Source: Fistularia commersonii (taxonomy: Eukaryota > Chordata > Actinopteri > Syngnathiformes > Fistulariidae). Taken from it: a DNA stretch of 64,000 nt. Shown one piece after another: positions 21,633 through 33,049 of the stretch. Positions within the stretch are counted from its first letter, which is position 1. Each line of letters starts with the position of its first letter. The stretch is from NCBI GenBank assembly GCA_037954325.1, contig JBBMNZ010000028.1, positions 8,704,501-8,768,500 on the forward strand, given 5' to 3'. The notes under the pieces are model-generated. The model saw nothing but the letters and a program-made list of their open reading frames with translations. It did no database searches and was not told the DNA's origin. The position numbers and the translations under genes were made by a program.

Positions 21633-23395
21633 GGTAAATGTATTTATTTGCACTATGAATGTTATTGCAATATTTGGTGATCTGGGTTTTTGGGTCGGAG
21701 TTGTTTATTGTCTGTACTCTGAAGCACCGTCTGGAGAGCAGATAATAATCCTTTCAACCTGGACGTTGCTGTCCTCACATCAACACGTCTCTGCTCGTCC
21801 TGTGAATAATAACGTTGTGCAGCAGTGTCGAGGATTTGAATTCAGCTGGGGACGAGCGGCGGATCGGCATTAGCGGGACGTGACATCTTGATGATCTGTG
21901 TCGATAAGATTCAGCTGGCGGCACAGGAAGGGGAGGAAGGAGCGGAGAGGAGGGGTGGAATTACACAAACATTGCAGGATGACCGGCTGATAAGAGCCCT
22001 AATGGTATTATAACTCTTGGGTTTTCAAAGACAGCGAGGCAAACAACGGTGGTGACGAACAATCACTGACAAGCGAAAGAGCCAACGACACAAATTACTG
22101 TTATTATCGGCTGGATCTACAAACGTTCTTCATGGAGAGTGTGACTTTTTTGTTTATTTGTTTTTCAATGATGTCAAGTTGCTACAGTTATGGCTGTGAA
22201 TTTTTGTTGTAGTTTATCTTGTTTTTTGAGATGTCTAAATGTTGTGTAGGTGGCCCTAAACTATGTATTCACATGTCCCTTACATTTTGAATACCAAAAC
22301 ATAAACAAAGGAATGATGGAGCAACAGGAAGTGAGCATAGCACCATTGACAGACTCAAGGTAGCAAAATGCTTTCCATTAAGCGAAAACAAAACAAAAAA
22401 AAAAAAAAAAAAAAATAGGAGCCAGAGACCATGGACCTCAGTTCTTAGAGCCTCTTCAATGTAAGGTCTTTTTACGGTCCATATGAACTCATATGACATA
22501 CGTGCCACCTTGGTGATTGGTGGAACCCGTAAGCCATACCCATAACCAGATGCCTCTAGCGGACTGCAGATCACAATATTTAGAAATCTATTGTGTTCAC
22601 TGGTCGGCTATTTTCTCACAACCTGCAAGAAAATGAACAGAACCAGTAAGAAATGGACCAACGAAGATGTCAAGACTCCTCTGGCCTGCTAAACCACATA
22701 GGGGTTTCCAGGGCTTGCGGCAAAACAAACATTTTTGCCAGAATTTCTACGGAGTTAGCTAACAGAAGGCTTTTTCACATTTAAGCAGTGCAGAGAGAAA
22801 ACAAAACTACTTGGATAAGTCTTTGGTAATTATTCCCGCAATGCAGAACATGAACATCCATTCCTGCCTGTAAGAATGCAAAACTGAAAGGTTCCCAGAA
22901 CCAAATTCAAGGTACAAAGGGACTGCGCTCTTGGAACTTTTTTGCCCAAAAGCAGAAGATGGCTAAATTCCACTCACTGGCACAGGTTGGTGCTCCAACT
23001 TAATCTGCGAGCAGAACCAACTCCATCAAGATGGGCCACTCAAAACATTATATTGTCCCTCACAATGAGAATTTTGGGCCCCAAAAAATCCCAAGATGAG
23101 ACAATTCGACTGACATGAAGTAATCTGTGCACTCTGTGGGAACGGATCACCTCACCAAAGTAGTTGCAGCTTAAAATACAACATCAACCCAAAGCGGAGA
23201 TAATTTGGGGATTCCTCTGACAGGAGTTCAGATCCCACAACACCCGGTCTATCCCAAACCTTCATGTTCACTGCATTAGTATGGAAGTTTGTTCAATTAA
23301 AAAAACAAGACACAAAAAGGGAGTTGGTAAATATGTGGTGGTAGAGACAATATGCTCTTTTTTTGTTTTGCAATCAGGGCAACATATCTGTTCTT
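21633..23395. other. Mostly unique stretch, no supportable gene
   Basis: Poly-A lies at about 22393-22415. The region 22640-23270 has a mid-repetitive look ('ccaacttaatctgcgagc', 'ttttgggccccaaaaaatcc') but I cannot assign it. No convincing frame. Confidence 0.4.
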
Positions 23396-23472
23396 GCATT
23401 CATTCATTCATCATTTATACAGCTTATCCATCAGTCAGGGTTGGTGGGGCAAGGTGGCGCTCATCACTCCGC
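23396..23472 (-). mobile_element. SINE-like repeat tail fragment
   Basis: 'cattcattcattcatc', 'ttatacagcttatccatc' and 'agtcagggttggtggggc' are the reversed 3' end of the (GATG)-tailed repeat. Confidence 0.5.
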
Positions 23473-23589
23473 CATCGTATAACCAAAATATCTTTTCCTT
23501 GGTTAAAAAAAAATGCACACATACATGAATTTAAATATCATACTCATACGCCTGAAATAAAGCATCCATCCATCTTCTCTTGCAGAGTC

Positions 23590-24076
23590 TACATTGCTGC
23601 ACTGATCTGCATGTCGATCTCCCGCTAAATCCTCACCTCACACGTGAACAAGACCCCAAAATACTTGAAGTCCTCCACTTTGGGCAGGACCTCTTCTCTG
23701 ATCCAGAGTGGCTTCCCACCCATTTCCGGTTGAGCACCATGATCTCGGATTTGGAGGTGCTGATCCTCATCCCGGCCGCTTCACACTCGGCTGCGAACCG
23801 CTCCAGTGACAGCTTGAGATCATGGCCTGATGTAGCCAACAGAACCACATCTTCTACAAAAAGCTCGATCCTGCAGCCACCAAACCGGATCTTCTTGACA
23901 CCCTGGCTGCACTTAGAAATTCTGTTCATAAAAGTTATGTGCAGACTTGGTGACAAAGGGCAGCCAAGCAAACCAAGCTCAGACACCGATCATAGAGGGA
24001 CCCAACAGCCCATATGACAGGATTCGGCACCCCATACTCCCGGAGTGCCACCTACAGGATTGCACGAGGGACACAT
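23590..24076 (-). mobile_element. Rex3-like LINE (RTE clade), internal RT fragment, dead
   Basis: The minus strand encodes 'GCPLSPSLHITFMNRISK', a degraded catalytic box FVEDVVLLA (FADD expected), 'SLERFAAECEAAGMRISTSK' and 'SEIMVLNRKW', in Rex3 order. 'ggtgacaaagggcagcc' at 23950-23966 agrees with my recollection of a primer site commonly used to amplify Rex3. Beyond it, 'ggattcggcaccccatactc' and 'ccggagtgcc' also follow the Rex3 consensus. Lengths and frames are broken at both ends, and the loss of the first catalytic aspartate makes it inactive. Confidence 0.88.
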
Positions 24077-24079
24077 AAT

Positions 24080-24140
24080 TAATGTTGACTGGGATTTAAT
24101 CCTGATTAATCTGATTACAATTTAATCATTTGACAGTTGA
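24080..24140. repeat. TTAATC-rich repeat fragment
   Basis: 'tttaatcctgattaatctg' and 'tacaatttaatcatttgaca' resemble a fish interspersed repeat built of ATTAATCG words. The identification is weak. Confidence 0.25.
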
Positions 24141-25340
24141 AGAAAAAAACACATTTCAATACATCTAAATATCACACTTCCCCATTCCATTCAGTTGGTT
24201 CTTTCCAACAGAAATTGAGTTTTTCCTTTCCCATTTTTTATTTTTTATACGTGAAATTATACCAAAGCAAGGCTCGCAACTTCAGTCAAATAAGCCCCTC
24301 TCACACCCTTACACTCTGCGTCCGTGGCCGGTAACTGAATTACGAATGAGTCCTTCCTTGCTTTCTTTTGACCTTTCTTATTGTTTCATTGATTCCTATT
24401 ACTTTCTATTTTTTTTTCTCCACAGTTTAGCCTGCCATATGTTTCCCACTTTCGCTCTCAACGCGTTCAACCATGTTTTCATTGACTCCATGAAATTAAA
24501 CTGATGGCTGGCTGCCTAGTGCTGCGTGCAGCACTTGTGATGAGTTAAAAAAAGGGAAAGAAAAAAACCTGTGAGCATTTCATAAAATCAATTCACATTT
24601 GCTGAAGGACATGATTGTGTTGCACTTCTAAAACCCAAGATGTGAGAGCATAAGATGCCATTCACTCAATGGCCATCTCCATCTCATGGTATAAACTGGT
24701 CCTCCTGCACGCTGAGACCCCAGAGAGGATCCATGGGGGAGGACATTCATGGTGGTTGTGACATTTGCCCTGCACGCTGCAACTGCCTGAAAAGGCCTCA
24801 CAAGCTGGGATGGATCCCATCCGCCCGCCCAGCAGGCTCCTGGAGCTTCACGCTTTCAACCGGTTGATTCTAAGAAGAAATGCTTAAAACAAGCATTAAC
24901 TGAACCGACGACGGCGAGTAAATACGATTCTGTGCATGAAATAAGATCAATAAAATCCTGTGCTGACATAAATTAAAGCATACTGCCATCCTTCCTCATC
25001 GGCGGGATTTATCTCCACAACGTGGATAATTAGGAAGCCCTGTTGGTTACCTTCTGCAAAACACTTGATTTATTCTCTCCTCACCTTCTCTGACAGCTTT
25101 GGGGAACCTGGACATGGAAACTGAAAAGTCCACGGTGAACTTCGGCTCTTGAAATTCAAGGTCAGCCCTTTGCAAATTAACCCCCTGGGAAGCACATATA
25201 GAAAGTCGAGGGAGATGAAAACGAAGGAGATGCGAAATTCCTTTGGCACGTGGCTTGTAAGATACAAAATCATAAAAAATACGGAAAGAAAACTGGGATG
25301 ACATGGACCCCACAGAAACCCATAAACCAAAAAGAAAATA
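24141..25340. other. Unique stretch, no supportable gene
   Basis: A polypyrimidine tract ending 'tttttttctccacag' (about 24411-24425) resembles a splice acceptor, but no open exon or donor follows. Nothing else is seen. Confidence 0.45.
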
Positions 25341-27360
25341 GGGATAAGGATAATACTTTATTGATTCCCATCAGGGAAATCATTTTGTCACAGCGGTGCA
25401 ACAATGACAATATCAATGACTTTATACTATAAGTATCAATAAGAGACAATTAAAAGACATCCACAAAAACTAGACAGCAAAATGAACAACAACAAGGAAA
25501 GAAAATAGGCAACAGAATGAAAAACAAAAGACCTACAGCAAGGGTGAGAATAGAAAACCAAAACGACAACAACAAGGATAAGAACAGAAACAGAGTGACA
25601 ATAAAAATAACAAAAATAAACAGGATGCAAACCAACAAGGATAAAAATAGATAAGACAGTTAGGGCATGACACATGCGAATGAGTGAGGTAGTGGTAGCA
25701 CAGATGCACCTCCGGCCGGTCAGTTGTCAGTGTGCTGTCCAGACTGCTGCTATACAGTCTGATGGCCGCGGGCAAACAGGAGCATATGAAGCGTTCAGTT
25801 CTGCATTGGGGTGGGATGAGCCGTTGGCCGAATGAGCTGACCATCAGCCAAAGCTCGCTGTCGTCCCAGTTTGTCCTTCACCCTCCCCCCACCACCGAGT
25901 CAAGATGGTCCAGGTTCAGTCCCACCACCGAGTGGGCTTTCCTCACTAGCTTCTTGAGCCTGTTGACCTCACCAGTCCTGGCACCGCCCCACCAGCACAT
26001 TATAGTGAAGAAGAGTGCACTGGCTACCATAGACTGGTAGAAGGTCTTCTCAGGAAGACCATCCAGCTCTGATCCATCCTGTAGAGGGCATCAGTGTTGT
26101 GTGTCCAGTCCAGTTTATTGCCTATGTGGACTCTAAGGTACCATAATTTCCAGACTATTGAGCGCACCGCAATATAAGCCGCACCGGCTAGCCGATCGCT
26201 ATCTCGGGCTTCCTCCTGCGCACTAAAACCGTCAAAGTCGTCTTCTTAGGTGTCGGAGTTGAACGGACTCAGAATTTCCCGGTCATTTCATCAGTCCGAT
26301 GTGACGAGGATAAATGTTTTAGCGGCGTGAAGCTCGTTAGCGTCCCCCACCCAAAAAAGTCCATATATTAGCCGCATCGTTGTTTACATGAAAAAAGTTG
26401 CGGTTTATTGTCCGGAAATTACAGTACTTGTAGGAGTCCACTATCTCCACCTCCCCCTGGATGCTGATTGGTATATGTGTCCTCCGATTCTTCCTGAAGT
26501 CCACTGAGTAGAAGGTGGTTCCGGTCGCTCCTCTCAACAACACTCACAAATAGATCCCTGTACTCCTCCACACCATCGTCGTCGATGCATCCAATGACAG
26601 AAGAGTCATCAAAGAACTTCTGGAGGTGGCAGGAACTCCAATTGTGCCAGAAGACGGAGGTGAGAAGGAATGGAGGCAGGTCAGTACCTTGGGCCACTTT
26701 GATGCCGCACGCCACGGCCTCGGAAACACAGCCATCCACCCTGACATACTGCGGCCATCCTGTGAGGTAGTCCAGGATCCAGACAGTGATGTCAGGGTGA
26801 AGTTGGGTACTCACTAGCTTGTCCTTAAGGAGGATGGGTTGGACGCTGTTGAAGGCACTGGAGAGGTCAAAGAAAGGGACTTTCACAGTGCTTCCTGCAC
26901 CCTCCAGATGGGACAGGGCCCTGTGTGTGAGGAAGACGATTGCATCCTCAACATCCATGTGCTGCCTGTACGCAAACTGCGTCCGGGGAAGCAAATAGCC
27001 GATCTTTAAGGTGTTGGAGTACAAGCCTCTCAAAGGACTCAATGACATGTGACATTAGTGCCACCGGCCTGTAGTCATAGAGAGCGCTTGGACATCCTTT
27101 CTGCGACAATGCAGGAGGTGTTCCAGAAGTCAGGCACCTTCAGCGAACCTCAGAGAGAGGTTGAAGAAGTGCTGGAAGACTCCAGCAAGCTGCTCAGCAT
27201 ACATCTTGAGGACCCTGGAGCAGATGTTTTTCAGGCCCACTGGCTTTGCTCTGCTTCAAGCTGGAGAACTCCCTCTGCAGGAGGTGAGGGTGAGCCCCCT
27301 GTTGTGCACATCAATGGTTCTAAACTGCTCAGGCAAGCGCACTGGCAGCCATATTGTTAG
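25341..27360 (-). mobile_element. Rex1/Babar-like LINE with nested MITE-A, dead
   Basis: In minus-strand order, an N-terminal RT region (27360-27050) includes 'EQLAGVFQHFFNLSLRFAE' and a degraded 'SALYDYRP'-like box. A 209-codon open stretch (27048-26419) carries 'RTQFAYRQHMDVEDAI', motif A 'FFDLSSAFNSVQP' and motif C FFDDSS, then 'GEVEIVDSYKY'. The frame then runs into the inserted MITE-A (26427-26138). Beyond it lie the C-terminal pieces 'RLIPPQCRTERF' and 'SCLPAAIRLYSSSLDS' (about 25830-25735), and a 3' UTR ending 'gggaatcaataaagtattat' at 25341. The endonuclease is absent. The RT palm is better preserved than in the 9326-10315 copy, but frameshifts and the insertion make it inactive. Confidence 0.88.
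26138..26427 (+). mobile_element. MITE-A copy 2, nested in Rex1-like LINE
   Basis: The inverted ends are 'cataatttccagac' (from 26142) and 'gtccggaaattaca' (to 26423). GTAC flanks both sides (26138-26141 and 26424-26427), a possible 4-bp target duplication, although the self-complementary GTAC may partly belong to the ends. The intact paralogous site at about 10240 ('gaggtactcgtaggagtcc') shows what preceded insertion. 'ataagccgcacc' and 'ttagccgcat' are subterminal repeats. The minus strand has the same acidic coding-like core as copy 1. Confidence 0.88.
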
Positions 27361-27719
27361 GTACACTGAACTTAAGACTCGCCCAAGAGGTTCAGTACAG
27401 ACCCCGTCGCTGTTACTTCATATATTACAAGAGGACTAAAGCTGTCCACCTATTGTTCGCCATTCCCTTTACAGATAATCCTTTTATTATTTTTTTTTTT
27501 CTTTTTAATTCTCCTTTGTGCTTATTATGCCAGTCAGGGCAAGAGGGGTCTGGACAAATGTATTTCTCCAGTGTGGATGGGAAGACAGAAGGGAGCCTTG
27601 AACCTTGAAATCCCGCCGTAATTACACTTTCAAACAGAGCCGACATGAAAATCAGCTAAGTCTCTCAAGTCCCCTGTTTCAAGATGGATCTTTCTATTTA
27701 TTTGATCATTATTATAATT
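27361..27719. other. Unique stretch, no feature
   Basis: A T-rich run lies at about 27484-27510. The longest frame is 84 codons and is not recognised. Confidence 0.5.
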
Positions 27720-27935
27720 TTTTCAGACCGCATCAATTCTACAATAGATGTGATTAATGAAGGCCACTCTGCATTGCTTATAATACAACTGCATTGATTA
27801 ACTATATGTTGAGCCATCCTGTGATTTCCTCCTGCGACATGACATCTAACAATCGATTTATTAACATCCATTAAGGAGCCTCAGCTAATGTCCTGCACAT
27901 TAGACATTCATTCCTAGCCTGTACCTTATCAATGA
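27720..27935. promoter_or_regulatory. Possible conserved non-coding element
   Basis: A repeat-free, balanced-composition block with clustered ATTA/TAAT words: 'gtgattaatgaaggcc', 'gcattgattaac', 'aatcgatttattaac', 'gcctcagctaatgtcctg' and 'acattagacattcatt'. Such blocks often are enhancers in vertebrate gene deserts. Conservation cannot be tested here. Confidence 0.25.
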
Positions 27936-28689
27936 AAAAAAAAAAAAAATCATTTTTTTTTTTTCAAATCATAAACATTTGATTTTGAATGCAGCGACCT
28001 TCGAGCCCAGACAGATTTCCAAATCCTCTGAATGACTGCTTTAATAACACGGCCCCGACCCTGCAGCCAGATATATGACGCTCATACCGAGCAGCGGATA
28101 ACAGCCAAGGGGCAGTGCGGGCAAAGCTGCTGGACGCGCGTGTCATAATAACGATCTGGGTGACTTCCTGCGGCGGTGTGAAATCACACCAACCCTTGCG
28201 CGTGTGAGGCCAGGCGGCGGCGGCAACAGATCAACGGCTTCAAGCCTCAGCCATCCGGAATTGTTCTGGTTAATTTCCGTGTCACCAGAGGCCACGAGCC
28301 GCTTCCTTCCATCCACTCATTTCAATTATTTTACCCCAAACTCGTACGTGTGACTCACAGCAACTCCAATCCCACCGCATCAGGTTATAAAGGATCCTGA
28401 AGACACTCCTGACTCATACTTCGTATAATTTATCTTCATGATCAGGATTTTCTTTTATTTTATTACTACTTTCTGGATGATAAATTCACCAACAGATGGG
28501 TGGTGGTTTTATTCTAACATCCATGAGATCGAAATTTTGCTAATAATTAGCCGCAGACACGTCGCTGGCATGAATTCAAGTGCTAACGAAGCCCTTCGGG
28601 AGACGTCAATCTAAAGATAGCACAACACTGAACCGTATTCTTATAACGTCACCCCAAAAAACAAAAAAGATTCCCACTGGAGTTACCAC
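27936..28689. other. Unique stretch, partly CpG-bearing
   Basis: An A/T homopolymer pair lies at 27936-27965. 28000-28300 is GC-richer. No gene is recognised. Confidence 0.45.
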
Positions 28690-28905
28690 AGTTTGGACCA
28701 GCGGCCAGAGTTCATAGTAAATGGTCTCCTAGCTTACATTTTTCCATCGATGGCTGAGCCGCAATGCAAGGCACAAACCCGGCCATCAGAAGCAACTTTG
28801 GGTTCAGTATCTTGCCCGGGGAAATTTTGGCAGGCAGACCGGGTGAGCCTGGAGGTTGGAGAGACGCCCAATCTACCAACCAAACCACAGCCACACCTGG
28901 CGCTT
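28690..28905 (-). mobile_element. tRNA-like-head/L2-type repeat, decayed
   Basis: 'aatgcaaggcacaaacccgg', 'atcagaagcaactttgggtt', 'cagtatcttgcccggg' and 'accaaaccacagcc' follow the well-known fish repeat in which 'ggggttcagtatcttgccc' precedes the reversed tRNA-like head. It accounts for the short frames on both strands. Confidence 0.65.
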
Positions 28906-30639
28906 TAGAAAAAAAAAACCTTTATCAATTACAGCTCATCTACTTTTATCCATTTTCACACTCATCTGCAAATTCCAAGTGATTCTTCCAAGTGATTGGC
29001 TGAGCTCCTGACCCATACTTTTTATACTTTACATATCATTTACCTTCAGAATTGGGATTTTATTTTCCACTGAGCAAACATCATATTTGAGGGACCATAA
29101 TAATATACACACACACTTCCCCTCAGGAGAAAGGCCTTCCGCGTGACTCCTTGCTCCTCCTGCAGAATGTAAGCTCTCGCTACATTTGTGCTGCACGTCC
29201 TCCAGGAGCCGCCGCTGCCGCCGGGTCCCAAGTCACTCCGGTTGGATGAATCACGGCGCGGCGTCCGACTTAACGGGAGGCGGCGCGGCTCAGATTAACG
29301 ACTGGAAGCTGGGTGTGACCGAGCCTCCTGAGCCTCATGAGGCTGAGAGGAACTGCAACTGGATTAAACCCATTTTGGTGCAATCTGGTGTTTCAGCTGT
29401 TTTTTTGTTCTAAATGCCTATAAATATATTGAAGTTACGGACGGGAACAGACAGACGGCCGTCGTCACGGAATGTTTAATATTCTCAAAAATGTGTAAAT
29501 TAATTTTCCTTTTAAAAAGCGAATGCCCGCGAGGTCCGAAGAGCCTATTAGAGCAGAACCGACCCGGTCCCGTCCCCCATCGCAGGACGGAGGACCAATT
29601 ATTGCATCCTCTACACAGGAAAATACCCCAGGGAAGGAATAACGGCCTTTTATCCGACATTATATTCTGTTGTGACTTCATGCGACACTCGGAGCAAACG
29701 GCCCCCGGGCATCAGTCACCAGCGCCAATGGAAATGGCACGGCCGGCACTTTGATGCAGTTTTGCAGAAACTTTAATTAAGAAGATTAAGAGACGGAATA
29801 AAGCGGTGTGGATCCGTGAATGTGCGTTATCTATTACGGAGGAGTAAATGGCGCGGGATCACCCTCCTCCTCCTCCTCCTCCCGCGGCCTCGCTGTCTCC
29901 GCTTCCCCACTGCTGACGATATCGTCGTCCCTTTGAAGATCACCCCTCCCCCCCGCCCCGTCTTCCTTTTCAAGACGGGAAATCCAAATCTCATCTCAGC
30001 TCTGCTCTGGAACTGAGTGGCTTTCCTTCCCATTGTGCTGCTTTTCCTCTCCATCCTTCTGTCTTCTGAACTCCGCAAGCCTCCGACCCAAACTAGGACT
30101 TTTGGTTCTTTTTCCCCAATTTAAAGATGTCACTCGGGGATTGATTTTTTTTTTTTTTTTTTAGTTTTGTCACTCATGACAGACGTTTTTTGGTTTTCCC
30201 GCTACAGGGCTTTGATTGCAACTTTTTTCCTGTTATTTATGAATACATCCGGTGTGCAGGATTTAGCAAGCAAATTTCACTAATGTGAGTAAGAGAAGGT
30301 GTCTGTCGATGAAAGATGCTTCGGTGTACGATGGGCATGCACGGCGGGCGCGCCTTCGATTCGAAAGGTGAGAGGGGGACACGGAGGCGCCGTGTTCTCC
30401 CCATGTTCTATCGATGACACGGCGGAAGTGATGGATTATGTCCCGTTGTTAACGCACGGCAGGGGTAAGGGAGGCTCTGCCGGTAGAACCAGGCCATTTG
30501 TCACCAGATTGGCAAACAGTGTGAAAACAACAACACGGTGAACACGGTCCAGCTGTCTCAGACCTCATTATGCCGGTTCAGGGTTCTTGTTCCACAGCTG
30601 TAACCCAAGAGAATTACTTCGGAGCCTCGACTAACATCG
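28906..30639. other. Unique, locally CpG-rich stretch, no supportable gene
   Basis: 29150-29340, 29480-30020 and 30300-30540 are CpG-rich ('cggcgcggcgtccgac', 'ggcgcgccttcgattcg') and could include a CpG island. A 9-unit CTC run lies at about 29861-29882 and poly-T at about 30147-30162. No open frame with a known domain and no core promoter signal are convincing. Confidence 0.4.
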
Positions 30640-31140
30640 TGCATAAGTGCATCGATTTACAAAGTTTCCGAGATACGAGCCATCGGTCAATTTTTTTGCT
30701 CTGTGGTTCAAGCCAAGACGTGGGTTATAAGTGAGCAGGATGTGCATTTGACAACGACGTGGTCGTCGCTGTCCGTGGAGTTTAAGAACAGTTGTACGAG
30801 ACGACCGTCGCTTGAGTAGCCCGGCGAAAATCATCGAAACACATAAGCAAGGTGTGTGTGTTGTCAACTCATCCATGAAGAGATGGAGAAGTTGTTTGTG
30901 AGCAACGTCTGTGAGAAGGCAGGAAACTTTTACTGGGATTTGGTGCAGCAAACGCCAGAATGTCAACAACCGAGGCATCGGAAGAGTCATTCAAAGAGAG
31001 TCGGGGAGGGTTTGATCATTTTAAATCAAGGACCGGCTTTCACTTTGTCGCTAAATTAAGTTTAGCAATAAAATGTAGCCTCGTGTGCGTGTAAGATTTA
31101 GCAATAAAGTGTAGCATTAATTGTGCAGCGAGTAAGATAA
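30640..31140. repeat. Unassigned repeat-like block with a 36-bp tandem pair
   Basis: 'tttccgagatacgagccatc' and 'tgctctgtggttcaagcc' recall the DNA flanking pogo/Tigger-type transposons, though no inverted ends were found. 'tttagcaataaa' plus 'gtagc' occurs twice, at 31061-31080 and 31097-31115, with a period of 36 bp. No frame longer than 119 codons is recognised. Confidence 0.25.
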
Positions 31141-33049
31141 AGCAGCACAAAATGATAAACTCTCCCAATCTCCTTCTCCATGCCACTGGCATCTTCGTCC
31201 AATCTTAATAAAACCAGTTTAATTCTTTAGATTTTCTTTTATTATGTATTATGATTTTTCAGACATTTTTTGTTATATATGAAGTAGATTTTTCTCATTT
31301 AAAAACATTAATTTCTCTAATAATTTCAATGGGGAAATTGAATTTGATACACAAGCATATTCAGTTTTACACACATATATGTATATAATTATGCATTTGT
31401 AATTAATTTACATAAATGTCCGCACAGATTCAGGGATCAACCCAGTAATTCCTAGTAATCCTCCCAAGGCTCAGTTTATGACCCGGAGACGGCGCTCCGG
31501 ATCAGCTCGGTGTAGCCATTTGAAAGCGGTGCTCGGTAAATACAAGGGAAGCGTAATGGATATAAAACCGAAAACAACTGACCGAAGTACCACAGAGCCC
31601 CTCAACTGCAGTACATAAAACTCTGGCACTTGTTCTGAAGCACTTCTACCACAAACAGTTGTAACGAGATAATGGCCTTGGTTTTTTTTTTTTTTTGTTG
31701 TTTTTTTGCTTAAATACCTCTCGTTCCCCTTTCATGATTGAAGAGCCAAGAACAAAACTGATTATCTCTCTCCTTCCTGTTCTTCTCGCTGAGAGATACC
31801 GCCTGATGCGTGAGCAGAGTGTGACACTATTGGCGAGCTGATATCACGCCGTCTTCCGGGGCCCTCGGGAGTGTGATCTCAGGACAGCAAGAAGGGACGG
31901 AGAGGTGCTGGAGGTCGGGGGACTAAAAAGGGACGTCGGCGTTGTGGGCGTTGGTGTCCACTGCTTCTCTGATCATCCCCATCTTTAATTTAACTTCCCT
32001 ACTTTGTCAACCTTCTTGAATGAATTATGATCACGGATCGTCCCTCCTCCTTTTTCTCGCTCTCTCTTTCTCTTCCTCCGTCGTCATGGTGACGCCACCC
32101 AGACCGCGACAGAAGGATGGAGCATTTTGTCCTCAGCGGGTCATCTTTGTTTTTGAATTTAGAATATTAAGCGAGCGACATTGGTTCTGGATGTGGAGGA
32201 GGTGGCTGGAGCCGCAGCCTGGCAGTGCAGCTCAGGTTTTATATGATTATTGATTTATCATTTACTAATTATCACGATTAATATTTTCTTCTGAGTTTAG
32301 TAAAGCCCATGTACGTAATACTATATATTAAGTTGGCTGTTTTGTTTGTTTTTGTGATATTGATGCACCCGTTGCCATTAAACTGCTCGTTTTCATCCAT
32401 TCATTCACTCATCCATATATTTTCTGAACACTTGTGTGTATCTGTGTGTGTGTTTGTGTGTGTGCACGTTGTGTGTGTTCCACACTCAATGGAATATTGA
32501 TTCCAAGCCTCAGCGTATCAATTCAATGATCTTTTCTCATAATAATGGGATATTGGAAATGTTTTAGGGCCCTCCAAAGGTTAACTAAAGCTCTGTGCTT
32601 ATGAAGAGGAAGAAAAAAAAAACAAAACACTGTCACCGTGGAAACGCCAAGAGATGACAAAGGCGTAATAATCTATCAAAGAAAATACCAAATTCTAGTC
32701 AGTGCCTTCAGTTTTTTCGCACAATGAATGTGTCCAAAAAAAGAAATCACATCATTTTTATGCAAATGACATGAAAAATACGACATGAAAATGTATGAAA
32801 TTGTCAAAATGCATCATATAATAAAGAACAGCGTTAATAAAATAGCCCCTTTATGTAACCCTGAACCACACGTTGACATGCTTGTGTCTCGTCATAAATT
32901 AAAATGGTGGACAATTTGAAAGTTCTGCAGTGTGGAACCCCTTCGGGTTGGGGGTTGGAGGTATGTTTCTGCCCTCGGGCCTTGGAATCTACAGCTCAGC
33001 TCATTTGGTGCAAAGCAAATATCAAATTGTTCATTTGGTCCAAGGGAAA
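31141..33049. other. Unique stretch, no supportable gene
   Basis: Contains poly-T at about 31683-31696, a short TG tract at about 32433-32468, and AT-rich DNA. No element or gene is recognised. Confidence 0.45.

Noticed and set aside
24411..24430. Splice acceptor 'tttttttctccacag'
   Set aside because: No supported open exon or donor downstream. Likely a chance pyrimidine tract.
25436..25844. Hydrophobic 79- and 103-codon minus frames resembling membrane proteins
   Set aside because: Same explanation: the 3' UTR of the Rex1-like LINE at 25341-27360. The 103-codon frame merely joins its C-terminus to the UTR in another phase.
29150..30540. CpG island marking a promoter
   Set aside because: CpG-rich patches exist, but I see no first-exon frame, TATA or initiator context. 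It cannot be told from ordinary GC-rich DNA without counts and expression data.
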